DNA of 64,000 nucleotides from Chrysogorgia sp. JL179-B06 (taxonomy: Eukaryota; Cnidaria; Anthozoa; Scleralcyonacea; Chrysogorgiidae), in assembly GCA_035772405.1 (NCBI GenBank), contig JAYKKM010000118.1, forward strand, positions 377,501 to 441,500. Reading direction: 5' to 3'. Positions 35,794-64,000 of this stretch are shown piece by piece. A model generated the notes under the pieces. That model saw nothing but the letters and a program-made list of their open reading frames with translations. It was not told the DNA's origin and did no database searches. Made by a program: the position numbers and the translations under genes. Each line of letters begins with the position of its first letter. Position 1 is the first letter of the stretch.

Positions 35794-36494
35794 ACTGCGA
35801 GTTTGACTTCAATAAGAGTTCTTCAGTACATATATATGGAGCTCACAATGAGCTTGCTGGACCATATACTCGCAGTCTGGGGTACGTTAGACATCTATCT
35901 GGAGTAAGACATTCATTATGCGCAGCCAGGGCCCCCCTGCACATGCTTCGTCTGCCCCTGACACCGCAGATGTCTCACATCTGCCCCAACCTTGTTGACC
36001 CCCTTTGTATTACACCTTTCTCAACATCTATTCACAATATAGTAGTTCATGAACATGTGTATTGCAGAAAAATGTAGTTGAACATAGTTATATGATAAAA
36101 TAGTTGTATAACATAGTTCTCTGAAAGTGAAACGCTAGTAAATTAAACATGTTTTAAACTTTTTTTATTTGTATTAACCGTGTCTATCCCTGATGTTTTT
36201 TGGCCCCAACACCAAAATCGGTGTAAATTGTTGCCTCTGTGCGGACAGTAAAAACGCGTGTAACGTTACACTATAATTGGTAAGCTTATCTTTATTTGTA
36301 TTACGATTACGCTTTTCACCCGGAAAATCGATTGCCAAGATTGTTAATACTCTTCAGTCTAATAAAAGACATAAAAAGCATTTATGATGATCATTTAAAA
36401 ACGCTTTGTAAAGATGAGAAACATTTCCCCCACTACGTACGTACCGCAGTAAAAAGACTGTCTGTTATCTAAAGTGCCATCTCACGTTTGGGGA

Positions 36495-36752
36495 TTTCAC
36501 ATATTCGTAATATTTGGGTCTTCCTGAGCAAAATCATAATATATCTTGTCTGCAGACAATTTCATCTTCATGCACTTTTTTGCTAGTTATCGGATGTGGT
36601 GTCACAAGAGACATTTTTGTGGCAAGTATTAACAAAAGAAAACTGGTTTGGAACGCTTCTTCTGAAAAGCAACATGAAGATAACATTTTCGGCTGACAAG
36701 ACACACTATGATTTTGCTCAGGAAGACACAAATATTACGAATATGTAAAATC
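36495..36752. repeat. Fold-back element
   Basis: Outer arms of about 45 bp (ACATATTCGTAATATTTG with GTCTTCCTGAGCAAAATCAT) are inverted at 36700-36750. Inner arms around TTTTGTGGCAAGTATT and CTTCTGAAAAGC are less well paired. Short open frames on both strands begin identically, as expected for a palindrome, and are not genes. Confidence 0.7.
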
Positions 36753-37042
36753 CTTCAAAAATAACAATTCCGCGGTGCCGGGCGTCTAGTTCCCAGGAGC
36801 GCGCGATGTGAGGCGGGTGTATGTATCTGCAGGCTAATTACGTGCAGACAATCGCTGAGAAAATTATATAATTAGGTTTCCGCAGAGACTCGTGAAAGGA
36901 AATTGCTCGAGGGTTAGTATGTAGGTTAATATATACGAGGGTAAGGTAAGGATAAGGTTAACAAAATTAAATTTAAAATTACAGCCCAGCAATCCTATTG
37001 GTTGGATTAGTACATCGGTATTTCAAACAGTGGCGTAGCGAA

Positions 37043-37080
<38 letters not shown>

Positions 37081-37204
37081 GCATCTACACATTTGGCCCT
37101 GATGCTAAATTCAAGTAAGATCTGTTGCTAGTCGTGATGTTGATAGGCTTACCAGCTGAATCAGTGTTCACAGTATTACACACTCACACTAGAGGCAATC
37201 CACT

Positions 37205-37746
37205 GAGGGTCTTTAACCGAGTGGGGACTAGTACTAGTTGCTAAATTATATTTCTGCCCTGCCAGGTTATCTTGATTCTTAGATTACCAATAATTGGCAA
37301 TTGTCAAATACTCTTAGATTACCAATAATGGGTAATTCCACAACAGTATATTGTAGGATTCTAGAACTCAACCCCAACACAACACCAATCGTAACCCAAC
37401 CAAGTGGGGACTACGAGTAGTTGCTAAATTATTTAAGTTTCTTAATTTTTTAAAACACACAGGTTGGGAGTTAGGGTTACAATGAAGTTGAAGGCGGGGA
37501 TTGGCGGGGGGTTAGGGTTAGGAAGACACTTAAGGCGGGGGGTTAGGGTTAGGATTTGTGTTGTGGTTCAGTTCTAGAATCCTACAATTTACTGTTGTGG
37601 AATTACCCATTATTGGTAATCTAAGAGTATTTGACAATTGCCGATTATTGGTCTTTAATCATGTACTCCTAAAAACAGTTCAAAACAGTAAAAAATAGTT
37701 GGTAATATAGTAACTAGTCCTAGTCCCCACTCGGTGAAAGACCCTT
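37205..37746. mobile_element. Fold-back MITE nested in hAT element
   Basis: Arms beginning GAGGGTCTTTAACCGAGTGG and GACTAGTACTAGTTGC are inverted at the right end. Inner arms (ATTACCAATAATGGGTAATT and GTAGGATTCTAGAACTCAA) pair with 37565-37640. The centre carries the same GGGTTAGGGTTAGG and GAAGACACTTAAGGCGGGG phrases as 15395-15500. Confidence 0.75.
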
Positions 37747-37984
37747 AGGTCATTTTGACCAGCGTCGGCTAAAATATGACCAAAGATCTCTGCTGCATTG
37801 AATGCAAATATTGTGAGCCATGGTTATTTATCTTGTTGTCAGACTTTGACAGGTTAGTCAAGGACTCCAGCTATATACGAATTAATCGTAATAATTGTAA
37901 TCAATTTTATTTAAATTTATTTTCAACCAGACGCATGTGCAGGTAATTTTTTTTGGGAAAATTCGTTTCAGAAATCACGGGAAA

Positions 37985-38065
37985 TGCCCAACCTCGTACC
38001 CAGGGCATTTTGCCTCCACGGTGGAAGGTCGGCGAAAATGGCCCTGGGATCGGCTGGTCGATTCC
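37985..38065. repeat. Palindromic repeat family, copy 2 (inverted)
   Basis: Reads CCTCGTACCCAGGGCATTTT, GCCTCCACGGTGGAAGG and TCGGCGAAAATGGCCCTGGG, the reverse complement of the 32985 copy. Confidence 0.7.
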
Positions 38066-38404
38066 ATAATCTTATTGGCCAGTTCTAAAACTCGATTAAT
38101 TCAGCTAGAGTATAATTTATTCATCTAATGCACATGTTAAGAAATTTCCTCGACTTTCAATTTTACCGCAAATAAGAAATATAAGGGTTTTGGTTAATTG
38201 TCAAGAACTACATTCGATATACTTGCACTTGTTCCTCCATGATATTTATATGGGATAATCATGGATGTATTACGAATTAGTTGCTTTTAGGATGAATGCT
38301 TTACATAAACAAGTCTGCAGAGTGTTGCATATTTCTCATCATTATCACATCAACAGAGTAAACAAAGACAAATGACCTAAATTATCATATCAAAACACCC
38401 AGAT

Positions 38405-38520
38405 ATTCTGGGTGTCATGTGACCAGTCGATCCCAGGGCCATTTTCGCCGACTTTCCACCGTGGAGGCAAAATGCTGTGGAAAGCCCTCACAGCAACCTC
38501 GTCCCCAGGGCCTTGCCCTC
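38405..38520. repeat. Palindromic repeat family, copy 3
   Basis: Same orientation as copy 1: GATCCCAGGGCCATTTTCGC, CTTTCCACCGTGGAGGC, then CCTCGTCCCCAGGGCC. Confidence 0.65.
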
Positions 38521-38945
38521 ACAGAGCTTCAAAAATTCAAACTTTTCTGGGGGGATGCCCCCATACCCCCCAACATTGGTCGCGGCTAAAACCACGACCT
38601 ACACCATATAATGCTTGATAATTATAATCGAACTGCACCCCCAAATTTTCCGTTGCTCCCCCAAAATTTTGATCCTAGCTACGCCACTGATTTCAAATCA
38701 GGTTTTCCGTGAAAATGGCTAAAAAGGATTAGACCCTGAGTTCTTGAAAATGGGAAAGTCCTTTTGAATCATTCCTTTTCTCTAGACCTTTCACGTATTC
38801 CGAATTTTTAATAATTGTTTTAATTAATTGTTTTGTAGATGATACTCGAAAACAATATTGTAGTTTTCATCCAAAAATTGTGTTTTATTGCTCGCTATGC
38901 TTCAATGTGAACGTTTCATCCGTTTTATTTGCATTTTCACGTTGC

Positions 38946-39605
38946 GGATGCAGGATTTTTTCAAGGGGGGTGACTTTTTAGATGTAATTTCTAAATGTCA
39001 AAACCTTCACCCATTCTGCAGTTTGGGAATATGGCTTTTTGACGAGCCTTGCATGCTTGGCAGTGGCGTGTTGTAACTATAATTGTAAGGCAAGCAACAC
39101 TTCTCACTTGTGGTGTACTTCAACCGCAACCACTATTAAAAAGGCCGAAAGCAAGATATTGGTTTTAAGGTAACTCATGCACAACAAGATTCAAAACGAG
39201 AAATCAGAAAATAGAAGAATGTAGAAATAACTTAACTCTGCTTATACTGCTCATGACGTTGAAATTCAACTAGCTTCCGAACAGGTGAGCCCCCCATTCA
39301 ATGCACTACTGGCTAATGGGAGTCGAGAGTAAAGGCCCGTTACACAGGTGATTTTTGCTGCGATTTTTCTCTTTTTAATATATGTGATCGAATGGATTGT
39401 CTTACGAATGTCTTGAACCATTTGGGCATATCTATGACGTTCAATACTTTAGTGAGTCATCCACTGTCTATATCGCATACGTCAGGGTCAGAATAATCGC
39501 AGCAAAATCGCCTGTGTAAACGGGCCTTTAAGAGACCAATTAACTTCATGTAAGCCTGTCGAAGCATTTCAACCATATAGTGTATCGGTTGGGACAGAGA
39601 AGGGG
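38946..39605. repeat. Inverted copy of the interior of the 24670-25900 element
   Basis: About 650 bp is the reverse complement of 24720-25880, including 'ACCCATTCTGCAGTTTGGG', 'GGCCGAAAGCAAGATATTGG' and 'AGAGTAAAGGCCCGTTACAC'. The hAT termini are degraded (GCGGATGCAGGATTTTTT on the left) and the GATA array is absent. It is an older copy of the same family. The pair makes a potential long-range inverted duplication around the 25-39 kb interval. Confidence 0.7.
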
Positions 39606-40039
39606 GGTGACTATAGTAACCCCAGTCTACAGTCCGCTTCAAGAAGCCGACTTTGTAACTCTTTCAACTTAAGTACAATATTCTTCAACAATGTCCCATA
39701 GTTCATAAATCTTCTAAATTTGACCTTTCGTGGGTCGCCACCTACCTATACTATCAAGTTTTGTGATTGGTTGATTAAAACAGTAAAACAATAGAATAAA
39801 CCACAAAGAAACCAATGTCCTAACCTAACCACCTTTGTTCCATATAGCCAATCACAAAACCTGTTCATTTTAGGTACGTATTTACCGCCCTTCGTGCATT
39901 ACAAAAGAAAACAAAACCTCGGAAATTAAGTTACCATGTTTTAAAATGTAAGTGTATTTTACCGGGGGGTGTATTTTACAGGGAGTGTATTTTCGTTCGT
40001 TCGTTAAACTGGTGTGAATGAACGTATATACATTTTAAA

Positions 40040-42099
40040 TCATACAAAAACACTATCTTGATCTGAATGACTATCTCTATCTTCACTATCAGCCTCGTTT
40101 AACTGCATGTTCGAGAAACGCCCTTTCGTAGCTTTTAAAGCTTCCCTGCTTTCTAATTCTTTATGGTGTTCGTTTTTGTTACGCGAGCTACGTTTCTTTT
40201 CACGATGTCGATGACTTGATGTCACTCTCTCGTTAAACCCGAGATACTCCAGTATGTACTCGATCTCAAGGCGCGCATCCTGCGACGAAGGGTCATCTTT
40301 TGACGTTAAAACACAATTTTCAAAAACACTTCTCAGATTGTCTTGGAAAAAGCGCAGAAAACTATTGGATGGCGTCCACGTGCAGTTCCTTCCGGTCGCC
40401 AGGAGAAGGTTAGAGACAAAAGGATCTCTGTTTAACCACATGGACTTCTTGCCAACAGAGCCAGTACTGAATATCCCATCGCGTTTCGTCGTTCTCGATG
40501 CTCTGGTTTCTTTACTCAAAGGAAAAGGTTGAAGGCTTTTGAGATCAGGGGACTGAAATGGATCAACCGGGTAAAATTCCCGGGCTCTTTCCCGGCATAG
40601 CACGTAGAGAATTCCGATGACGTAGGCAAGGGCCACAATCTCGGGGACAAATGTCGCGATATCAGTGTAAGGAACAGTGACCATTCCCGTAGCAAGGTTC
40701 ACGAAAATTGACTTGGCCTCTCCAAACACCTTCACTTCGTAAACCGTGCACTCAGCACTGGAGGAATCGGATTGGCTTACGTTTTGCCATTCGTTGGTTT
40801 CCATGTTGTAGAACGAGATAACAAGGTCACCTGATTCATTGCTGCCGACCCACTTCCCCACGCATATGCCCCAGTCTTTTTGACTGCGAATGAGCAGCGC
40901 TCTTTCTTTGGCCTCAGGGGTATAGCCACAGGAAGTGCCTCGAAGGTCACCCAGCTGACTCTTCATTGGAATTTGTTTTCCTGCGATGGTGTGCGCTGTT
41001 GCAATGAGATGGCCTTTGGGATGGCAAACCTCGACGATCGACAGAAGGGGTGCCAGAGAGTGGATCACTTTGACATCGTAGATCTTATCGGTTTTACCAT
41101 ACGTGATGTTAATCACGTGACTTGAACAGGTCAAAGTCAGCGAGGGGAGGTTCAACCAACATGGCGTCAACACGAGATCGCGGGCTTTCGTTACGCTCGA
41201 TATCGACACGGTATTCTGAAAGTCTTCTTTTAGAAGTTTAACTTTGAACACGAGTTCGTTGACTTTATGCGTCAGTAAAATCCTCTCTTTAATGCAAATG
41301 AGAGCCTCGCCCGGTACATTGCCCCGGGGATCGACTTCGGAGCTAGAGCATTTCGTTCCTTTCTAGGCGATGCTTTCCACGCGACAATCCCGCTGCTCGA
41401 GTCCGTGTCATAGTGACCAAGCATTTCTCCGAAAACTTTGCGCGTATCATCGCGATACAAGACGGGATGCGCAAGATGCGTGTGCCAGATGATCTGAACG
41501 TCGAAACAACCGTTCAATATCAGTGACGGATCTTGGAGTCTTGCGCGTAGAAAATCTTTGTAGCGCTTGAATGCTTTTTCCAAGAATTTGGAATCACGAT
41601 AGTGCTTCAATGCCACTTGGTAATTGAAGAATCTTTGACGCAAAATCGCTGAGAAAAGATCAAAAGAGAATTTCGATACGAAGGGTTTCGAGATTGCTGG
41701 TGGCAATGTCAGATCCAAACTGAATTCTTCTCTTGGATAATATTTTGCCCATATCTCTCGTGCGTTATTTAGACCGACATTCCGCTCCTTTGGTGAACAG
41801 ATCCGATGATCAATGACCTGACCAAAACGATGTAAGCAATCTCTATGGTACGCGTAAGGTGCAAGCATGTGCACGTACCACACCCACTCGATATCCAGTG
41901 GGGCTGAGATCAGGTGTTGGGGTTCAACACGTGCAGCCAGAGGAAGCCATAGTGTTTCATAACGTCGAACAGCATTGTGAGCATGCAGTCCTTCGTATAA
42001 CCAAGGGTAGTTGTCGATGAGTCTTAGGAATTCCCACAGATGTACCGACAAGTCGTTTAATTCGATACTCACTGGAATCCCGGATCTTCTAACGGCCAT
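40040..42099 (-). CDS. GRDP-like (DUF1399) protein, paralogue 2, apparent frameshift
   Basis: The minus strand has two abutting frames. The first (42099-41272, about 275 aa) holds two DUF1399 blocks, PLDIEWVWYVHMLAPYAY and DVQIIWHTHLAHPVLY, with RRYETLWLPLAARV and LRQRFFNYQVALKHYRD. The second (to 40040, about 403 aa) continues the family C-terminal half, including PEAKERALLIRSQKDWGICV (compare RGRRDWGLCY in paralogue 1). The second frame is open upstream to about 41365 and reads VPGEALICIKERILLTHKV, which looks like genuine protein, so a one-base shift lies between 41272 and 41365; no intron of plausible size fits. Either an assembly error or a lesion would explain it. The C-terminal tail is charged (RHREKKRSSRNKNEHH) and unique to this copy. 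No glycine-rich tail. Confidence 0.82.
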
Positions 42100-42469
42100 G
42101 TCAAACTAGAAACGAATAATTTCTACGAATTAATTTTTTATTTTAAGTTTCAAATCAACAATTTTGTCGCGGTTGCTGCAATATAAAAGTTTCGAAAAGG
42201 TTGGACCAATTTATGGTCCAAGGCTACTCATTATTCGTCAGCCTTCTTGATCATAAATTTCGCATCACTCATAACTTCCCACTTAAGATTAACATAGACA
42301 GCTGACGTACTTCTAATTTCATTTTATTTTATTTTAAAACTCTTTCCTCATGAAGAACGAGCTAGAAACCTTGAGATAGTTTAACTTATAAAAATTAAAA
42401 CCACGCCATTTTGCAACCGTTGAAACTCAGCTATTCATGATCAGTCTTTACCGTCGACACAATATATAT

Positions 42470-42841
42470 ATATATATATAGGTAATATTTGGCATTTCAC
42501 TCGATCAAACTACATGTTGAAAGGATTTATGGTGAAGGAAAATTTCGAGTGTTGGAATACATACATTTTAAGACCAAATCGGGACCAGTTGCGAAAAATG
42601 CAACTTTAAGGCCTTCCGGCTGGGAATTGAACCCGCGACCCTGCGATGCTAGTGCAGTGCTCTGACCACTGAGCTACGGAAGCCGTTGCGGTGGTGGTAA
42701 TGCCGGGATAAGATTCTGGGTATATTATAGGTTGTTTGGGTAGTTTGATCGAGTGAAATGCCAAATATTACCTATAATATACCCAGAATCTTCAATCTTA
42801 TCCCGGCATTACCACCACCATATATACAGAACTCGTGACTA

Positions 42842-42881
<40 letters not shown>

Positions 42882-43039
42882 AAAGGATTTACGGTGAAGG
42901 AAAATTTCGAGTGTTGGAATACATACATTTTAAGACCAAACCGGGACCAGTTGCGAAAAATGCAACTTTAAGGCCTTCCGGCTGGGAATTGAACCCCTAG
43001 TGCAGTGCTCTGACTACTGAGCTACGGAAGCCGTTGCCG

Positions 43040-43138
<99 letters not shown>

Positions 43139-43140
43139 TA
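42470..43140. repeat. SINE-like copies, hairpins and (TA)n tracts
   Basis: Two copies of a block reading AAAATTTCGAGTGTTGGAAT, GGGACCAGTTGCGAAAAATG and a tRNA-like segment lie at 42515-42690 and 42875-43035. Between them, 'TAATATTTGGCATTTCACTC' (42484) recurs inverted at 42752, and 'GGTGGTGGTAATGCCGGG' (42690) recurs inverted at 42810. (TA)n tracts occupy 42846-42877 and 43043-43135. Confidence 0.7.
42610..42684 (-). ncRNA. tRNA-Ala-like SINE head (possible tRNA pseudogene)
   Basis: The minus strand folds as a tRNA: acceptor GCTTCCG/CGGAAGG, A box TAGCTCAGTGGTCAGAGC, anticodon stem CTGC/GCAG with loop CTAGCAT (anticodon AGC if functional), and B box GGTTCAATTCC. Partial copies at 42972-43032 and 43632-43680 share the same 3'-flanking block, showing it is a repeat family rather than a single tRNA gene. 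The acceptor stem has a mismatch. Confidence 0.6.
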
Positions 43141-43539
43141 AAACAGATTTGTAACATGAATGTTATGTAACGTGCCGAGTTACAACAACTAAATGCGCGA
43201 ACGGAGAACCACACACACTCAACAGAGTTGGAATGGAGAACCATTTGTTAGAACAAAGTACATCTTATATAGCGTAACATTGCGTCATTGCGTGGGAATC
43301 ACACCAAAAAAGGAACTACGTCAATTACATAATTTGCGATGACAACTAACTAAACAAATGCAGGAAGGAACGAAGTTTCTACCGCCTAATCTCAGTCATT
43401 ATCATTACTACGTCAATGCAACATGCAATATGGAAACCATGAACGTCACAGTTACAAAGCTGGCGGATGGTTCAAGAGTGCTCGATACCATTAGAGGGAG
43501 AGCGTTTATAAAATAGTTAGAATATATATATATATATAG

Positions 43540-43735
43540 GTTCTAAGGATTTTTGGTGAATGAAAATTTCGAGTGTTGGAATATATACATTTTAAGACCA
43601 AACCGGGACCAGTTGCGAAAAATGCAACTTCAAGATTGAACCCGCGACCCTGCAGTGCTCTGACCACTGAGCTACGGATTGCCGATTGCCTAGTCACGAG
43701 TTCTGTATATGATCTGACCTAAAGGATTTTGAGAA
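43540..43735 (-). repeat. Third, truncated SINE-like copy
   Basis: Shares AAAATTTCGAGTGTTGGAAT and GGGACCAGTTGCGAAAAATG with the 42515 copy; the tRNA-like part (43632-43680) lacks the anticodon arm region. A further, more decayed relative occurs at about 56655-56750. Confidence 0.6.
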
Positions 43736-43779
43736 CTTAGCATATTAGTAATAATAATAATAATGATCTTATTAACAGA

Positions 43780-43895
43780 CACAACAGAGGCGTGACTGGA
43801 GGAAAACCCTCAAAACACGGGAGATAATAGCCTGCGCGCAGTCCCAGTCTTCCCAAGGAAGTAAGGGAAGACTGGGACTGCGCGCAGGCTAGGGA
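43780..43895. repeat. Short fold-back
   Basis: AGCCTGCGCGCAGTCCCAGT and CTTCCC are followed after a few bases by the exact complement, giving a hairpin of about 27 bp per arm near 43828-43891. Confidence 0.75.
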
Positions 43896-43959
43896 GATAA
43901 TAACTCTACTCATATATGCAATTATAATTTGCAGCTTTATGTTGCAAATCCTATACATA

Positions 43960-46400
43960 AATCATCATGCGAGCTGCCAGCGCATTAGATGAACTCCATG
44001 ATCATGTACTAAACTATACATATAATTGTAAAAGGATGTCTATACTTGAAATGTGTAACATTCTCAAATTTTACGATCAAATTGCACTTGACGTAAGCTT
44101 ACTATATCTTCCTTGACAACCAATGGTTGACGTCTCACAGCTTGTACTACAAACAACATATGTATACACAACACGTATATGTTTGTGCAAATGTTATTGA
44201 AGTCAGTGCTTAATACAGTTGCATGCAGTTACAGTTTAACAGCAGACTGAGCAGAGCATCCTTGAAACTATGCATACTATACCTAACATAAGGATTCCGA
44301 GCGGAGATGTAAGAAATACACGTATTGCCTCTTGACAACAATATCGCAATTTAAGTGTATAACACGGTTTCTGTCACCATAACAGTCTTATTTATTCTAT
44401 TTAATCAATTGATACTACGTTTATGAATTTTTTCAATCGAGTTACCTACACATACGATACGTATGACTTGCTGCGTTAGCCGTGGCTAACACATATTATT
44501 TCAAACTGAGCTGCGTCGCTGATAGACTGATATAGACTCTCTTGCTGTTGTTATGTTCAGTATCACGCGTTGTCGTCGTTGAAATTTCTTTTCACCAAAT
44601 GAGAACTCAGTTGAAATACTCCTGTTCAGTTTTTCGTAAGTAAAGCAAGTACAGTCTACTCTTTCCGTTAGTTATCCTGGCAGTTATACAACACATAACA
44701 ATTGAATTCAAATAAGCGTGACGTATGCTCCATAATATTCTTCAAAATATGACTAAAGATGCAACAGGGCTTGTCTTCCAGGCAGGCTAGAATGGGAAAT
44801 AGCTCTGCTTTACGTAAACCAAATACATGTTTCTAAAGTGTTACATTATATAGTCGACCATAGACAAAGGAAACGCTTCTTAAAATTCTTTCAAAATGCT
44901 TACGAAAAAGACTGCTGTCGTGGCCGAGTCAGTGTATGTAAGAAACAATGTGCATGAGTATAAATATAATTTACAATGCTCTTGAATACTTTGAAACGTA
45001 CAAGAAATGTTTCAAACAACAGCTAAAAACATACCCGATTTCATAGTGATAGGGCACGTCCCTTCGTGTTTCTTTAGGCCTTTGGCTTCATTTATGTTGT
45101 TATTATATATATTATAATTCAAAAACTGCTACTCACCTAGTATTTAGTTCCTGTCACATTCACTCTTCGTCACGTTACTCACAGCAAATTCTTAATAACA
45201 TTTTAGTGTTATATCACTGTCTACTATATATATCTCGCCATATAGCAAGACATGTATTTGAGGTTCCCAAGATTTAAGATTTTGCCACAGACAGTGAACT
45301 AAAGGCGCCCGTCGGCTTATCGCTGTATTTTTTAACAGTTATAAGTCTTTGTTTGTAATTTATGCAAATAGTTTGAAACCAAACACGACCAATCGAAATT
45401 CGTATTGTAATTTTATCGAATATGGCACACGCAAAGTGATGCGAAAATATACATAAGTTAACAGATTTTTAAATATATTCACACCTTATACAGCAGGTAT
45501 ACATCTCTGCGTGCGGTGTGTATAATATGGCGCATCTCGTATTAATTCTTGTCTGTCTAAATATTGCGGTTAATTGTAGACTCTAGAAACACTAGGCACT
45601 TATGGGCCATTTAATCCAATATTTGATGTATATAAATACTTCGTACTACGTTAATGTCGTCCTTCTTTGAACATCAACAGTTCTCAATCTTTTCAAGCAC
45701 GCTATTGATCTATTTAAGACTACCGTCATAGTGTGAATCAAGTAACAAGACTATAGTCTGAGGAATTTTCTTGATATCGCTTGTGGAGTATACATGACGT
45801 AGGTAGGCTAATATTTCGGATGAGTTGGATGACTGACTTGCTGGGTGGGGGTGGTGTGACACACATGCAGCGGGGGAGGAGTAATATATTGCAACATTCC
45901 CACCATGAGCTCTACCTTTCGATCAAACGGTCATCAACAATGTCACACCAGCGATACACGGATACATTTACTTTACACGGACGAACGTCACTCAAATCCT
46001 CAAAAATATTTCTCAGTCTCGGACAGGAATCAAACCATGTAACCTTCTTATTGACGGTGAGACGCTTTAGCCATTGTGCATTGAGCTATACTGGGAATCA
46101 GATGGAGAGCGAAGGTTACAATATTGTAGAATACATTATTGTAGTAATAATGTAGCCTATATATGTCAGTGTGTCACAATATATGATTGAGTAAGTTTTC
46201 TTTGTTATTCATAAGTCAATTATTTCTAATAAACACTCTCAAACCTAGCGGGCATTTGACATTCTCCAGAGAAAAGTGGTGTCCCAAATAATTCATTAAA
46301 AATGCAATTCTGTGTTCTATCTCCAGTCATATCAATCTTACCAGTAATTTCAATGATTTTTGAGGGTACATATACAAATCTCTAGTTATCTGTGGATGAG
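43960..46400. other. Intergenic, no gene seen
   Basis: AT-rich sequence between GRDP-like 2 and the 3' end of the paracaspase gene. The longest frame (45781-46155) resembles nothing known. No structured repeats were noticed. Confidence 0.4.
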
Positions 46401-46523
46401 TCATGAGTGGATCATATCTAAAGTAGGTTTACAGTAAAATTTAAATACGTATACAATATATATATATAAATGAAAATCTTTTTCAAAACTAGAGTTCCTT
46501 CACAAATAGTAAATTGATTATTA

Positions 46524-64000
<17,477 letters not shown>

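Larger units (their letters stand above)
37028..38689. mobile_element. hAT-type element with perfect duplication, containing nested repeats
   Basis: Ends CAGTGGCGTAGCGAAGG and CTAGCTACGCCACTG. The 8-bp flanks 37020-37027 and 38690-38697 are both ATTTCAAA. The 1.66-kb body holds a run of about 35 G (37044-37079), a fold-back element (37205-37746) and two palindromic repeats, but no transposase. Confidence 0.85.

Noticed and set aside
42610..42684. Functional tRNA-Ala gene
   Set aside because: Several partial copies with the same flanking block and a mismatched acceptor stem point to a SINE head.

Overview
This window is AT-rich nuclear DNA from an animal. It has large multi-exon genes with GT-AG introns, many microsatellites, and a heavy load of DNA transposons, non-LTR retroelements and a Penelope-like element. 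The gene set (a paracaspase with death and Ig domains, GRDP/DUF1399 proteins, a TMEM26 homologue, THAP transposases and stand-alone P2X7-ballast proteins) fits an early-branching invertebrate, most likely a cnidarian. That placement is inference, not proof.

Layout. 0.3-4.2 kb (+): most of electron transfer flavoprotein subunit alpha in nine visible exons, with a hAT-type MITE inside a CCTT microsatellite in one intron. 4.5-7.2 kb: retroelement debris and simple repeats. 7.18-12.66 kb: an apparently intact 5.5-kb DNA transposon with two convergent, spliced genes, a THAP-domain transposase (+) and a P2X7-ballast-like zinc protein (-), their stop codons 29 bp apart. 14.3-17.7 kb (+): a complete three-exon TMEM26-like gene. 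18.4-21.3 kb: a broken non-LTR retroelement and a 1.6-kb hAT insertion with a perfect 8-bp duplication. 22.3-24.2 kb and 40.0-42.1 kb (-): two GRDP-like genes, the second needing a frameshift. 24.7-39.6 kb: mostly nested MITEs, hAT derivatives and fold-back repeats with no host gene recognised. 42.5-43.7 kb: tRNA-like SINE copies and (TA)n. 46.5-64.0 kb (-): most of a MALT1-type paracaspase gene (death domain, two Ig domains, caspase-like domain, C-terminal Ig-like region) whose 5' end lies beyond the window.

The paracaspase introns hold the most unusual structures. One is a tandem array of about seven decayed copies of the 3' half of the catalytic-cysteine exon. A 6.9-kb TA-flanked element with dense ACTCA/TGAGT palindromes is inserted in that array. 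A Penelope-like retroelement with a hammerhead-like motif sits in the last intron.

The best candidates for something little described are the two-gene transposon carrying a P2X7-ballast protein and the amplified paracaspase exon array. All exon joins were read by eye from splice signals and reading phase; no alignment or transcript data were available.
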